Shown here: positions 53,355 through 62,340 of the stretch, in pieces
How positions within the stretch are numbered: the first letter of the stretch is position 1
Layout: each line of letters starts with the position of its first letter
Assembly: GCA_029259945.1 (NCBI GenBank)
Contig: JAJDEF010000022.1
Coordinates: 248,001 to 312,000, forward strand
DNA from: Planctomycetota bacterium
GTDB taxonomy: Bacteria > Planctomycetota > Planctomycetia > Pirellulales > Lacipirellulaceae
Length of the DNA stretch: 64,000 nt
Direction of reading: 5' to 3'
Program-made: the position numbers and the translations under genes
The notes under the pieces: generated by a model
Database searches by the model: none
What the model saw: the letters and a program-made list of their open reading frames with translations, nothing else
Told to the model about the DNA's origin: nothing

Positions 53355-54268
53355 GATTTTGCCACTCCGGCGAACTTACCAATCTCAGGGGCCCCCTGCC
53401 CCATCACATACGCTTCGAAAATCTCGTCAAGGTTCAAGTCGGTCACCCGATGTTCGACACTTTCGCATCGCAACTGTTCAACCACACTTTCAGCACCTTC
53501 TACCGTGATGGCGACCTCGTTTCCATCGGGGCGTTGATCGAGTATTTTTACTTTTTTGTTTAACGCCAGGATGGCGTCGCTAGGGAGGGTGATTTGCTTG
53601 ACGTCGGCACGCAACTGCTCTGTCCCGCTCTGACGAACGATGCGACCTTCGTCAAGAATGGCCACCTCGTCGGCCACCGGCTCGACTTCGTAGAGAAGGT
53701 GCGAACTATAAAACACCGTGCGGCCTTCGCCTTGCAAGTGCGTAATAAGATCGCGGTTAAACTGTTTCCGCATGATCGGATCGAGCCCCAACGCCGGATC
53801 GTCGAGAATCACCAGCTCTGGTCGATGCGCCAGAGCCAATACCAATCCCAGCCGTACATTTTGTCCTTTCGACAAATGTTTGATCTTCATCTGCAAGGGC
53901 ACCTCAAAATCATTTGCATATTTCAGCGCCAATTCGTGATCCCAAGTCGGATAAAACGGTGCAACAAACCGCAATATCTCTCCCGCACGCATCCACCCGT
54001 ACATCGTCTGATCTTCGGCCAAATAGCCCACCTGCGCCCGTACTGCCAACGGCTCGACCGCCGGGTCGCGTCCCAGCACTCGCAGCATCCCGCTGTCGCG
54101 ATTCAATAGCCCCAACAACATCCGAATCGTAGTGGTCTTCCCCTCGCCATTGCGTCCCAAAAACGCAAACGTTTGGCCACGCTCCACCTGAAAACTCATG
54201 CCCCGTAGCACTTCGCTCTTGCCGAACGATTTTTGTACGCTATGTATCTCGATCGCCAAATCATTCAT
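53351..54268 (-). CDS. ABC transporter ATPase with Asp in Walker B
   Basis: A 305-residue ABC nucleotide-binding protein. Walker A GRNGEGKTT, Q-loop GYLAEDQ, signature LSKGQNVRLGL, Walker B LVILDDPALGLDP (the usual DEP is DDP, so the catalytic Glu is Asp) and switch His in YSSHLLYEVE. About 80 C-terminal residues after the ATPase core are specific to this type. It overlaps the GntR gene and the permease gene by 4 nt each, forming a tight operon. Confidence 0.9.
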   Translation of the reverse strand: MNDLAIEIHSVQKSFGKSEVLRGMSFQVERGQTFAFLGRNGEGKTTTIRMLLGLLNRDSGMLRVLGRDPAVEPLAVRAQVGYLAEDQTMYGWMRAGEILRFVAPFYPTWDHELALKYANDFEVPLQMKIKHLSKGQNVRLGLVLALAHRPELVILDDPALGLDPIMRKQFNRDLITHLQGEGRTVFYSSHLLYEVEPVADEVAILDEGRIVRQSGTEQLRADVKQITLPSDAILALNKKVKILDQRPDGNEVAITVEGAESVVEQLRCESVEHRVTDLNLDEIFEAYVMGQGAPEIGKFAGVAKS

Positions 54269-54675
54269 TGCGATGTCTCCTCGAGGTTGGGTGCAATTTC
54301 GCGAAGCTGGTCAAGAGCCTCGGCCAGCAATTCATGCAGTTGTTCAGACGAGAGCCCCAGCGCAACCCCTTGTCGCGTAAGCTGGCGTAATTCTTCTAAA
54401 AGACGTTGGCGATGAAACACCAAACTATTGGCCCGTGCGCCGTCGGTCACAAAAGTTCCCTGACCATGTCGCATCTCCAGCAAGCCATCATGCACCAGCC
54501 GTTCGTACACTCGTAAAATGGTGTTCTGGTTCACCGCCAATTCCCGAGCCAGCTCTCGCACCGAAGGCAACCGCTCGCCCGGCTGCAGCTTGCCCGAGGC
54601 ACACAGCGTGGCAATCTGCCCACCAATCTGCCGTGAGATAGGCACCGCCGAGCCTTTTTCAATTCGAAGAATCAT
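54265..54675 (-). CDS. GntR-family regulator, YtrA type
   Basis: 136 residues from ATG 54675 (MILRIEKGSAVPISRQIGGQIAT). A winged-helix DNA-binding domain (GERLPSVRELARELAVNQNTILRVYERLVHDGLLEMRHGQGTFV) is followed by a short helical C-terminus, the YtrA layout. It probably represses its own operon, which encodes the downstream ABC exporter. It overlaps the ATPase gene by 4 nt (ATGA). A strong promoter lies just upstream. Confidence 0.92.
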   Translation of the reverse strand: MILRIEKGSAVPISRQIGGQIATLCASGKLQPGERLPSVRELARELAVNQNTILRVYERLVHDGLLEMRHGQGTFVTDGARANSLVFHRQRLLEELRQLTRQGVALGLSSEQLHELLAEALDQLREIAPNLEETSQ

Positions 54676-54711
54676 GACTTTCACCAGAGAATTGCACCAA
54701 GTGACCACAGA

Positions 54712-54740
54712 ACTATAACAGTTGTCTCTAGGGCTGTCAA
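54712..54740 (-). promoter_or_regulatory. Promoter of the gntR-ABC operon
   Basis: On the minus strand: -35 TTGACA (complement of 54735-54740), 17-bp spacer, -10 TATAGT (complement of 54712-54717) with a TGT directly before it, an extended -10. Transcription would start about 30 nt before the gntR ATG. An AACT..AGTT dyad overlapping the -10 (54711-54723) could be the repressor site. Confidence 0.75.
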
Positions 54741-54819
54741 TTGGCCCGTGAGACATGCCAAAGACTGGAAAAGAAGGGGGATTTGAAGGAGCGGGTGGGC
54801 AGCCACCGCGACAGTGGAC

Positions 54820-56073
54820 CTAGATAGTACTCTCGACGGTCCCCAAATAGTCGACCTCGGCATCGGTCAAACAGCGTTTGATTTGTCGAACTGCTTGGCG
54901 CAATCGTTCTTCGTTTTCGACGAGCGACATCCGCAAGAAACCTTCGCCGGCAGGCCCAAAGCCGCTGCCGGGGCTGACAGCCACGTTGCCCTTCTCTAAC
55001 AGCAACATCGAAAAATCCATCGTGCTCATCCGCGATCGCCACGGCTCAGGGATCGGCTGCCAAACAAACATGCCTGCCTTCGGAGGGTTCGGCTCCCACC
55101 CTATACGTCCAAGACCGTCACACAACGCATCGCGACGGCCCTTATAAACCAACGACTGCGCTTCGACTGCCGCCTCGGTGTGACGCAACGCCATGATCGC
55201 AGCGACCTGAATCGCTTGAAACATGCCGTAGTCGTAGTATCCCTTGATGGTTGCCAGCGCAGCGATCATCTTCGCGTTGCCAGCGCAAAACCCAACACGC
55301 CAGCCGGCCATGTTGTAACCCTTGCTCATCGTCGTAAACTCGACCCCCACCTCAGCCGCTCCCTCGGAAGCCAAAAAACTCGGTGGCTTATACCCATCAA
55401 ACGCGACATCGGCGTAGGCAAAATCGCTAATTACCATCAGGTTGTATTTTTTTGCTAGTTTTACTACTTCGTCATAAAATTCTTGCTCGACCACTTCGCT
55501 CGAAGGATTATGCGGATAGCAAAGAACTAACAGCTTGGGCCGTGGGTACAACGTCTCACACGTATACGCGATGTCTGAAAGAAACTTCTCGCTGTTATGC
55601 ACCGGCAGCGAAATCACATTACCCGAGGCCAATGCGACGGCATACACGTGCACAGGGAAGTAAGGCGCCGGTACGATGGCCGTATCGCCTGGCCCCATCA
55701 GCGCCAGACACATGTGGCTAAACCCTTCTTTCGATCCGAGGCAAACCATCACCTCGTCCTCAGGGTCTACTCGCACGCCGTACTTCTTGAGATACTTCGC
55801 CGCCACTTCGCGGCGCAAGTTGGTGATGCCATTCGACTTGCTATAGCGATGATTTCGCGGATCGCGAGCCGCCTCGGCCAGCTTTTCGATGACCATCTCT
55901 TGCGGCGGGTCACTGGGGTTGCCCATCCCTAGCTCAATCACATCGTCGCCGGCGACCCGTTTGTCGTAAATCATCTTGTTGATCCGACCAAACAGGTAGG
56001 GCGGCAGACGAGTCACGCGTTGCGCAACTTCAACATGAAACGGCTCGGGGGACGACTGCGATTCTTCAGACAT
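54820..56073 (-). CDS. Class I/II aminotransferase (AlaC/DapL-like)
   Basis: A 417-residue PLP enzyme. [102 protein letters not shown] and the PLP-lysine segment [16 protein letters not shown]. Closest in character to alanine transaminase AlaC and to LL-diaminopimelate aminotransferases; the amino acid used cannot be fixed by eye. It ends near the start of the gntR operon on the same strand, but the gntR promoter separates them. Confidence 0.88.
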   Translation of the reverse strand: MSEESQSSPEPFHVEVAQRVTRLPPYLFGRINKMIYDKRVAGDDVIELGMGNPSDPPQEMVIEKLAEAARDPRNHRYSKSNGITNLRREVAAKYLKKYGVRVDPEDEVMVCLGSKEGFSHMCLALMGPGDTAIVPAPYFPVHVYAVALASGNVISLPVHNSEKFLSDIAYTCETLYPRPKLLVLCYPHNPSSEVVEQEFYDEVVKLAKKYNLMVISDFAYADVAFDGYKPPSFLASEGAAEVGVEFTTMSKGYNMAGWRVGFCAGNAKMIAALATIKGYYDYGMFQAIQVAAIMALRHTEAAVEAQSLVYKGRRDALCDGLGRIGWEPNPPKAGMFVWQPIPEPWRSRMSTMDFSMLLLEKGNVAVSPGSGFGPAGEGFLRMSLVENEERLRQAVRQIKRCLTDAEVDYLGTVESTI

Positions 56074-56165
56074 GGCTCAGCTCGAACAAGGCAAGGGTAC
56101 GGGGTAAGACCAAGTATACCCGCTGCAGGTTCACGGCCCAATGGCGTGCTGCAATCACGGCAATC

Positions 56166-56196
56166 GTAGGGTGGGTGCAGCGAAGCGAAACCCACC
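56166..56196. repeat. GTAGGGTGGG-family repeat, copy 3
   Basis: GTAGGGTGGGTGCAGCGAAG continues into a complement, pairing GGTGGGT (56170-56176) with ACCCACC (56190-56196) around a GCGAAGCGAA loop. It lies about 34 nt past the foldase stop (minus strand). Confidence 0.65.
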
Positions 56197-56229
56197 TCAA
56201 TAGCCGGTCCCCCTGTGGTATGCCCAGCT

Positions 56230-58152
56230 TTACCGCTGCCCAGCCGTGGGCCGAATGGCGCTATCCTGACGAACCCCGGCATGCTGCTTGGCGGGGGCAT
56301 CCGAGGTGCCTAACAGGTAGTTGTCGACTCGCGATTGTTGTCGAATTGCTTCAAACCGCTCGTTCATCGCCAGCCGTATTTTCTTTTCGTAGATATCGCG
56401 TTCGAGAATCTCGCGGACGTCGCTTTGCTCAAGATCAATCCGCTCGGTTCGTCCTTCGCAACGAAGAATAATGAATTTGTCACCCACCTGGACAATGCCC
56501 GAAAGCTGACCCGGCTCGAGACCAAACGCAGCCTGCTCGAGCTGTGGCTGACCACTGTAACGCCCGATGGGCGGCACTTCACCACGCAGAGCTTTACTGG
56601 TGGGTTCGATGGAATATTCGGTCGCCAAATCGCCAAAATACTCGACCGACGGATTTCGTCGCGCCTTGTCCCAAACTTCTTGCGCTCGACGCATGTCGCT
56701 CGACACGATCGCACGACAACGGACACGCTCACCATAATTGGCCTCAAATCCCATCTGCAAATCCTCGGCCGTCACCGCCACCTCTTTTGCTGTAAGCTTC
56801 TTAAGTGCCGCCGAAGGCCAAACCGAATCCCGCATGTACTGCGCCTTCGAGATGCCTTGCTCGGTCGCAACCGCTTTGAACCACTGCTTCAAGTCGACTT
56901 GCCCCGCTTGGTCTAACACCCCGGCCAATTCCGCGGCGTGTTCGACTTCGGCTTGCAACTCGGCTTCGCTCACCGTCAAGCCATTCTCCTTTAACGTCTG
57001 CTCTAGCATCAATTGCGAGATTTCAGTCTCCAACACCTCTTCGCCATGACGAAGCAAACACTCTTGACCAAGCTCCTTCATCGTCACGCGATCGCCGTTC
57101 ACCGTGGCGACCGTGCCAGGCATCGTCTCTCGAAGTTGGGGGTTGTTGTATACGTTTTGAATCGTGGCCGAAGATTGCAGTTGGGCAAAAAGCGTGTGGG
57201 CCACTTCTCGCAACTTTTCGTCCCGAATCTTCTCGTCAAGCTGCCGCTCGACATCGGCCCGGTTGACCGCACGCGGAGCAAGATGCCCTTCGCACTTCAA
57301 AATCACAAACTGCCCACCGACGCCAATGATCGAAGAAATTTCGCCCGGCTGCAGCCGAAACGCTTCTTTCTCAATCGCCGAATCGCCCACATGACGGCGG
57401 ATCGGTTGGATCAAGCCCCCCACACTCGCGCTATTGATGTCAATCGAATGTTCGATCGCTAAACGCGCAAAGTTATCTGGGTCGGCAGTCAATTGCGTAT
57501 GCAACTTCTCAGCTAGGTCGGCATCGCCTACCGCAATCAGCCGGGCACGAACCATGGCACCATATTCTTGTTCATACGCCCTCTGTAGTTCCTCGGGCGC
57601 AACTTGCAAGTCGGCTGAGGCCAGTTTCCTAAGAGCCAGCGTCGGCCAAACAATATCGCGTGCATATTCTTGCGCTGTGATATCGCGCTCTTTCTGCAAC
57701 ATCTCTAACCATTGCTCGCGTCCCAGCTTAAACCGCTTCGCCATGCGATCGATTTCCGCGTTGATCTCTTGCTGAGTAATCGCGATCCCCCGTTTTTCAC
57801 AGTGATTCAAAATCAATCGCTTGTTGACCAAACTCTCCATCACCTTTTCGCCATGACGACGTACACAAGCGTCGATCAAATCCTTACGGCTAATGTCCTG
57901 GCCATTGACGATCGCCATCACATCATGCTGAGGCCGCTCAACGCGCGGCAACTCTTGGTTCGCTCTCTGAGAAGCCCTTGCCGGAGCTTTCGCGCTAGCG
58001 ATCCGATCGCCTTCAACGCTGCGAAACTCAACGACAACAAGAATCACCACGGCAGCCGCAATCAGCCAACCGATTTGATATTTTTTCGCCCAAGCAGTGA
58101 TGCCAGCGCTCTCTGAACGCGAATGGGTGCGAGAAGTCTCTGGAAGAGACAT
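56230..58152 (-). CDS. Membrane-anchored SurA/PpiC foldase, internally duplicated
   Basis: 640 residues: a basic cytosolic N-terminus, one membrane helix (about 28-43) and two consecutive SurA_N + parvulin units. Unit 1 (about 78-325) opens MAIVNGQDISRKDLIDACVRRHGEKVMESLVNKRLIL and has YEQEYGAMVRARLIAVGDADLAEKLHTQL. Unit 2 (about 345-610) opens GTVATVNGDRVTMKELGQECLLRHGEEVLETEISQLMLEQ and has FEANYGERVRCRAIVSSDMRRAQEVW. Each ends GQFVILKCEGHL/GDKFIILRCEGRT. It should assist folding of outer-membrane or exported proteins. The two units are clearly diverged copies of one ancestor. Confidence 0.88.
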   Translation of the reverse strand: MSLPETSRTHSRSESAGITAWAKKYQIGWLIAAAVVILVVVEFRSVEGDRIASAKAPARASQRANQELPRVERPQHDVMAIVNGQDISRKDLIDACVRRHGEKVMESLVNKRLILNHCEKRGIAITQQEINAEIDRMAKRFKLGREQWLEMLQKERDITAQEYARDIVWPTLALRKLASADLQVAPEELQRAYEQEYGAMVRARLIAVGDADLAEKLHTQLTADPDNFARLAIEHSIDINSASVGGLIQPIRRHVGDSAIEKEAFRLQPGEISSIIGVGGQFVILKCEGHLAPRAVNRADVERQLDEKIRDEKLREVAHTLFAQLQSSATIQNVYNNPQLRETMPGTVATVNGDRVTMKELGQECLLRHGEEVLETEISQLMLEQTLKENGLTVSEAELQAEVEHAAELAGVLDQAGQVDLKQWFKAVATEQGISKAQYMRDSVWPSAALKKLTAKEVAVTAEDLQMGFEANYGERVRCRAIVSSDMRRAQEVWDKARRNPSVEYFGDLATEYSIEPTSKALRGEVPPIGRYSGQPQLEQAAFGLEPGQLSGIVQVGDKFIILRCEGRTERIDLEQSDVREILERDIYEKKIRLAMNERFEAIRQQSRVDNYLLGTSDAPAKQHAGVRQDSAIRPTAGQR

Positions 58153-58302
58153 AGCGGTTTCTCCATAAACCTAGTCGTAGATGGGTGGGTCAACACGCAA
58201 CAGGTGCGCGAAGAAAACGGGGTGTCGGCCCGAAATTATAAACCGACGAGCCGAACCCAAACAAGAGAAGCTTGCGGGACCAAATCAACCTCTATTCATT
58301 GA

Positions 58303-58378
58303 ACCACAGAGGGCACGGAGGAACACAGAGAAAAGCTTTTTTCGGGCACTCGGTGCTACTCGGTGTCCTCTGTGGTAA
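58303..58378. repeat. CCACAGAGG inverted repeat, copy 1
   Basis: A 5' arm ACCACAGAGGGCACGGAGGA (58303-58322, continuing to 58330) and a complementary 3' arm CTCGGTGTCCTCTGTGGT (58359-58376) around AAAAGC..TTTT. It overlaps the 3' end of the small membrane-protein gene, coding its last residues. Confidence 0.7.
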
Positions 58379-58622
58379 TCTTTTCCTCATGCGTAGGTTT
58401 CTCGTTGCTTAATCGCTTGAGAACCCTATACAAGGGAAATTGAAATAGCATCAATAGTACTAGCACTGCTATCGAAAATAACACCGGGAGCAAAAGCCCT
58501 CCGGCGACTCGAAACAGAAGCGGAATGCCCATAAAGAGACAGGCAACCGAAACGACAATCAGTAAGCTTCTCAGGCTAAATTGAAAACGCCCGTTTGATT
58601 GCCCGTTGTGAGGATTCGACAT
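58356..58622 (-). CDS. Small membrane protein (FSLRSLL motif)
   Basis: 88 residues. N-terminal NGRFQFSLRSLLIVVSVACLF is a signature I associate with small planctomycete membrane proteins; two hydrophobic segments (about 19-36 and 41-62) follow. The C-terminus ITTEDTE is coded entirely by the CCACAGAGG repeat, so the ancestral protein probably ended elsewhere. Function unknown. It lies just downstream of frr on the same strand, 14 nt away. Confidence 0.68.
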   Translation of the reverse strand: MSNPHNGQSNGRFQFSLRSLLIVVSVACLFMGIPLLFRVAGGLLLPVLFSIAVLVLLMLFQFPLYRVLKRLSNEKPTHEEKITTEDTE

Positions 58623-58636
58623 TTCGCACTCCCCGC

Positions 58637-59197
58637 TCAGTCGTCCATGACTTCCGATTCCTTCGCCTTGGCCAACTCGCTTGCCTTGGTTTCGAATTTC
58701 TTGGTCAGCTCTTGGACCTCTTTTTTTGCATGGTCACGGTCGTCCTCGGTCATCTCTTTGTCTTTTTGCGCTTGCTCGGCATGCTTATTCCCATCACGGC
58801 GGATATTGCGAATTGCTACTTTCGCTTCCTCGGTCAACTCTTTGATCCGCGCGACCATCGAACGACGTACCTCGGTCGATAGCGCCGGGATGTTCAGCCG
58901 AATCACCTTGCCATCGCTCTGCGGCGCAAGCCCCAGGTCGCTCGCGATCACCCCTTTTTCAATGTCCTTAATCGTCGAAGGATCGAACGGACGAATCACC
59001 AACTGCGAAGGCTCCGGCGCACTTACCGAAGCGATCTGCTTAATCGGCGTCGGCGAACCGTAGACGTCCACTCGCAGCGAATCAACCAACCCGGGATTGG
59101 CCCTCCCTGTGCGAATGCCCGCCATGTCGATCTTCAACTTGGCAATCGCCTTTTCCATGCGTTCTTCTGAGTCCATCAATATTTCTTCAGCGTCCAT
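58637..59197 (-). CDS. frr: Ribosome recycling factor
   Basis: Splits post-termination ribosomes together with EF-G. 186 residues of three-helix bundle plus beta domain: MEKAIAKLKIDMAGIRTGRANPGLVDSLRVDVYGSPTPIKQIASVSAPEPSQLVIRPFD, IRLNIPALSTEVRRSMVARIKELTEEAKVAIRNIRRD. Normal in all family-conserved regions. It follows pyrH, with the CCACAGAG inverted repeat in the spacer. Confidence 0.96.
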   Translation of the reverse strand: MDAEEILMDSEERMEKAIAKLKIDMAGIRTGRANPGLVDSLRVDVYGSPTPIKQIASVSAPEPSQLVIRPFDPSTIKDIEKGVIASDLGLAPQSDGKVIRLNIPALSTEVRRSMVARIKELTEEAKVAIRNIRRDGNKHAEQAQKDKEMTEDDRDHAKKEVQELTKKFETKASELAKAKESEVMDD

Positions 59198-59265
59198 GAG
59201 AAAAACCTTTGTCGCAAAAAAGACTAACTCGTTACCGTTCAGGAAAAAATTACTCGTATTAGATT

Positions 59266-59399
59266 CACCACAGAGACACGGAGGACACAGAGTTTGATAT
59301 GATTTGTGAACAGTAGCTCCACAGACCTACTTTTTATCAACCATCAATCGACATCCAGTTTGTTTTTTCCTCCGTGTTCTCCGTGCCTCTGTGGTAATC
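59266..59399. repeat. CCACAGAGG inverted repeat, copy 2
   Basis: A 5' arm CACCACAGAGACACGGAGGA (59266-59285, to 59292) and a 3' arm TCCTCCGTGTTCTCCGTGCC (59368-59387, to 59399) frame about 75 nt. It lies between pyrH and frr, so cotranscribed mRNA would contain the hairpin. Confidence 0.7.
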
Positions 59400-59451
59400 A
59401 CTACTGAACTATCATCGGGAAATGCTAAATCCTAACTGCTTTCTGCCTCAA

Positions 59452-60216
59452 CTATTCTGCGGATGTTTCAACTCGACTCGTCACCGAGGTGCCGATCTTC
59501 TCGCCTCGCACTGCCCGCTCGATATTCCCATCTTCCCGATAGTTAAACACCAAGATCGGCAGCGCGTGCTCCATACATTGGGCAATCGCGGTCGAGTCCA
59601 TCACGCGTAGGTTTTGATCACGTACTTGCTGATAGGTCAAATCACGATATAAGACCGCGTGCGGATTCTTTTCAGGATCTTCGCTGTAAACGCCGTCGAC
59701 GCGTGTCGCCTTCAACAACACATCCGCGCCCAATTCCAGGGCTTTCTGCGCCGCAGCCGTATCGGTGGTTACAAACGGGGCACCGGTGCCGCCCGCCAAA
59801 ATAACGATCCGACCCTTCTCCAAATGTCGCTTCGCCCGACGGCGAATGTAGGGCTCGGCGACCCCATCCATTTTCACCGTGCTTAACAATCGCGTCTCGC
59901 AACCCAACGATTCCAACGCATCCTGCAACGCCAGCCCGTTGATAACGGTCGCTAACATCCCCATGTAATGGGCCGTCGCCTCCTGGATGCTCGAATTCCC
60001 TGCGGTAAATTGCCCCCCCCGCAAGATATTTCCACCGCCAATGACAATCGCGATCTCCGTACCCTGCTGCTGCGCTCGATAGGTCTGCGCGGCGATATGC
60101 ACCACCTCCTGCATGCTAATCCCACGTTCGCCGGGAGGGGCAAAGCTCTCGCCTGAGAGCTTTAGGACAACCCGCTGATAAGGACCGCTAGAAGATTCTG
60201 ATTCCGTGGACGACAT
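59452..60216 (-). CDS. pyrH: UMP kinase PyrH
   Basis: Phosphorylates UMP to UDP in pyrimidine nucleotide synthesis. [100 protein letters not shown] and [20 protein letters not shown] are all family hallmarks. 254 residues, normal. It is separated from the upstream tsf by a strong terminator. Confidence 0.96.
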   Translation of the reverse strand: MSSTESESSSGPYQRVVLKLSGESFAPPGERGISMQEVVHIAAQTYRAQQQGTEIAIVIGGGNILRGGQFTAGNSSIQEATAHYMGMLATVINGLALQDALESLGCETRLLSTVKMDGVAEPYIRRRAKRHLEKGRIVILAGGTGAPFVTTDTAAAQKALELGADVLLKATRVDGVYSEDPEKNPHAVLYRDLTYQQVRDQNLRVMDSTAIAQCMEHALPILVFNYREDGNIERAVRGEKIGTSVTSRVETSAE

Positions 60217-60251
60217 CGCAAACTCTTTCTCGATCGATCACGCTATTCTGT

Positions 60252-60282
60252 AAAAAAAGCCCAGGGGTGTTCCCCTGGGCTT
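60252..60282 (-). terminator. Rho-independent terminator after tsf
   Basis: A perfect 11-bp stem AAGCCCAGGGG/CCCCTGGGCTT with a 4-nt loop (60257-60282), followed on the minus strand by seven T residues. It separates rpsB-tsf from pyrH-frr. Confidence 0.9.
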
Positions 60283-60295
60283 GGGATTCATTCTA

Positions 60296-61168
60296 TCAAC
60301 CAGCGACGGCTGCCGCCGCCTCATCTGGTTCTTCACTCGCGTTGGTCTCGCCAAGCTGCCAACGAATAAATCGCTTAAGCTTCATGCCGCCCGCTTCGGC
60401 GACTTTTCCAACCGTCTGTTTCTCATCTTTCACAAAGGGCTGCTCCTCAAGAACGTGCTCTGCATAGTAGCTTCGCATGCGGCCTTCGATCATCTTTTCG
60501 ATGATGTTCTCCGGCTTTCCTTCCTGACGGGCACGCTCCTTCTGTACTTCGCGCTCTTTGTCGACGGCTTCGGCATCCAAATCAGCAACTGTCGTGGCGG
60601 CAGGATTCATAGCAGCAACGTGCAGGCTAATTTCCTTGGCCAACTCGTCAGTGCCACCTTCGACTTCCAACAACACGCCAATCTTAGCCATGTGAACAAA
60701 ACCGCCACACGAGGCATCGATGCGTTCCTGACGCGAAATACGGAACACCTCGCGAATCTTGTTTTGAATCTCGTCCCGCTGATCTTCCAGCTTCATCCCA
60801 CTTTTCGAAGGCGAGGGCTGCGACCATAACTCCTCAGCCGTGGCAGCACCGGGGCCTGTGGCCAATTGCTGGGCCAAGTCAGCAGCTAACTGGATAAATT
60901 CTTCGTTATTCGCCACGGGAGCCGATTCGCATTGCAGCTCGATCATGGTACCCACGCCGTCCACTACGCTCGTGTAGACGCCGATGCGGCCTTCTTCGGT
61001 GCTGCGATCCTGGCGTTTCCCCATGAATTTCTTGCCCGACTCGCGTAGCGCCTGCTTCGCCGCTTCCATGTCGCCATTCGCTTCGTTGAGTGCTTTTTTG
61101 CACTCCATCATCGGCAATTGGGTTTCGTCGCGCAGTTTCTTCACCATCGCGGCAGTGATTTCAGCCAT
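60296..61168 (-). CDS. tsf: Elongation factor Ts, variant TDF motif
   Basis: The guanine-nucleotide exchange factor of EF-Tu. 290 residues from ATG 61168 with GAGGAG about 9 nt upstream. MAEITAAMVKKLRDETQLPMMECKKALNEANGDMEAAKQALRE is the UBA-like N-terminus, with TQLPMME in place of TGAGMMD. The exchange loop reads ELQCESAPVANNEEFIQLA, where the family has NCETDFVARNEEF, so the Asp and Phe that disturb the EF-Tu Mg site are Ala and Pro. The rest of the dimerisation core is present. It follows rpsB as usual. Confidence 0.94.
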   Translation of the reverse strand: MAEITAAMVKKLRDETQLPMMECKKALNEANGDMEAAKQALRESGKKFMGKRQDRSTEEGRIGVYTSVVDGVGTMIELQCESAPVANNEEFIQLAADLAQQLATGPGAATAEELWSQPSPSKSGMKLEDQRDEIQNKIREVFRISRQERIDASCGGFVHMAKIGVLLEVEGGTDELAKEISLHVAAMNPAATTVADLDAEAVDKEREVQKERARQEGKPENIIEKMIEGRMRSYYAEHVLEEQPFVKDEKQTVGKVAEAGGMKLKRFIRWQLGETNASEEPDEAAAAVAG

Positions 61169-61270
61169 GGTGGTTTTCTCCTCTAATCGTATCGATGTTT
61201 GTAAGGTTATTAGATACAGCACCGCGCGATCAATCGCGACGAGTCACTGTGAACTTGTCCGCAAAAATCG

Positions 61271-62014
61271 CTAAGCGACCGGCATGGGCTTAGTCTCCGC
61301 ACCCTCGGCCTGTTGTTGCTTTTCGCTTGCTGCAGTCGCTTTGCCTTCTGCAATGGCGTCGGCCAAGATGCCTACGACCAAGTCAATCGATCGCATGCTG
61401 TCGTCGTTGCCGGGGATCGGCAAGTCGATCTGATCGGGATCGCAGTCCGTATCAATCAAAGCAACCGTCGCGATGCCCAGCTTGCGAGCCTCTTTGACCG
61501 CGTTCTTCTCTTTCTTGGGATCGACAATCACCATGCACTCAGGCAGCCGATTCATCGTCCGCATACCGTTCAAGTTGCGGTACATCTTGCGATACTCGCG
61601 ATTCAACGAAGACTGGGCCTTCTTCGAATAGCTATTGATCTCTTCGCTTTCGCGGATTTTCTCCAACTCTTCTAAGCGAGTGAGTCGGCTGCGAATGGTG
61701 CGGAAGTTGGTCAGCGTACCGCCTAACCAACGATCGTTGACATAAGGCATCCCGCAACGGTCGGCTGCCAGTTGAACCGTATCGCCCGCTTGGCGTTTGG
61801 TCCCAACAAACAACACGAGGCTGCCATGCGAGGCGACGTTGGCCAGATATTTCTTGGCTCGCAGCAGGCCGCGAATCGTTTCGCGGACGTCGATGATGTG
61901 AATCTGATTCCGGCGGGCGTAAATGTACGGCCGCATTTTCGGGTTCCAGCGGCTCGAGCGGTGACCAAAATGCACTCCCGATTCCACTAACTTCTGCACG
62001 AGGGGCGAAGGCAC
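61271..62014 (-). CDS. rpsB: 30S ribosomal protein S2
   Basis: 247 residues from GTG 62014. [139 protein letters not shown] are the S2 family motifs. I choose the GTG because AGGAG lies about 8-9 nt upstream and the family start is reached; the frame itself runs to 62158 without conserved residues. The C-terminal tail is Gln/Glu-rich. First gene of the rpsB-tsf unit. Confidence 0.96.
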   Translation of the reverse strand: MPSPLVQKLVESGVHFGHRSSRWNPKMRPYIYARRNQIHIIDVRETIRGLLRAKKYLANVASHGSLVLFVGTKRQAGDTVQLAADRCGMPYVNDRWLGGTLTNFRTIRSRLTRLEELEKIRESEEINSYSKKAQSSLNREYRKMYRNLNGMRTMNRLPECMVIVDPKKEKNAVKEARKLGIATVALIDTDCDPDQIDLPIPGNDDSMRSIDLVVGILADAIAEGKATAASEKQQQAEGAETKPMPVA

Positions 62015-62340
62015 AGACAATTTCTCCTGCGTAGGCACACCGGCGAAGTCCCACTCTCGGGTGGCACTAACTGCTAGCACCACCGGGGCGTCCGGCGTTA
62101 GGGTACTCGATTCGACCTGAAAAAATGCAACCAACTTGGCCCGGGCCGTGCGAACCAAATCAGCCCCGCAGTCTACCCTCTACCTCGAAAATCGTCAATC
62201 GGCACCCAAGCAGGGGGGCAAAATTCGCTCTAGGGACTATTCCGCCCATTTGATAGCCTCCGGCAGTGCCATTAGGCCCTATTTCACAAGAGGAGCGGCC
62301 ACTCCAGGCTGCCTCAGAAAAATCCATTCGGAGCTTCGCT
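62015..62340. other. Divergent spacer rpsB / 62341 gene
   Basis: 326 nt with no gene. On the rpsB side a hairpin at 62060-62084 (GGTGG/CCACC with inner CTA/TAG) would fall in the rpsB leader. No clear promoter could be picked by eye for either side. Confidence 0.4.
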
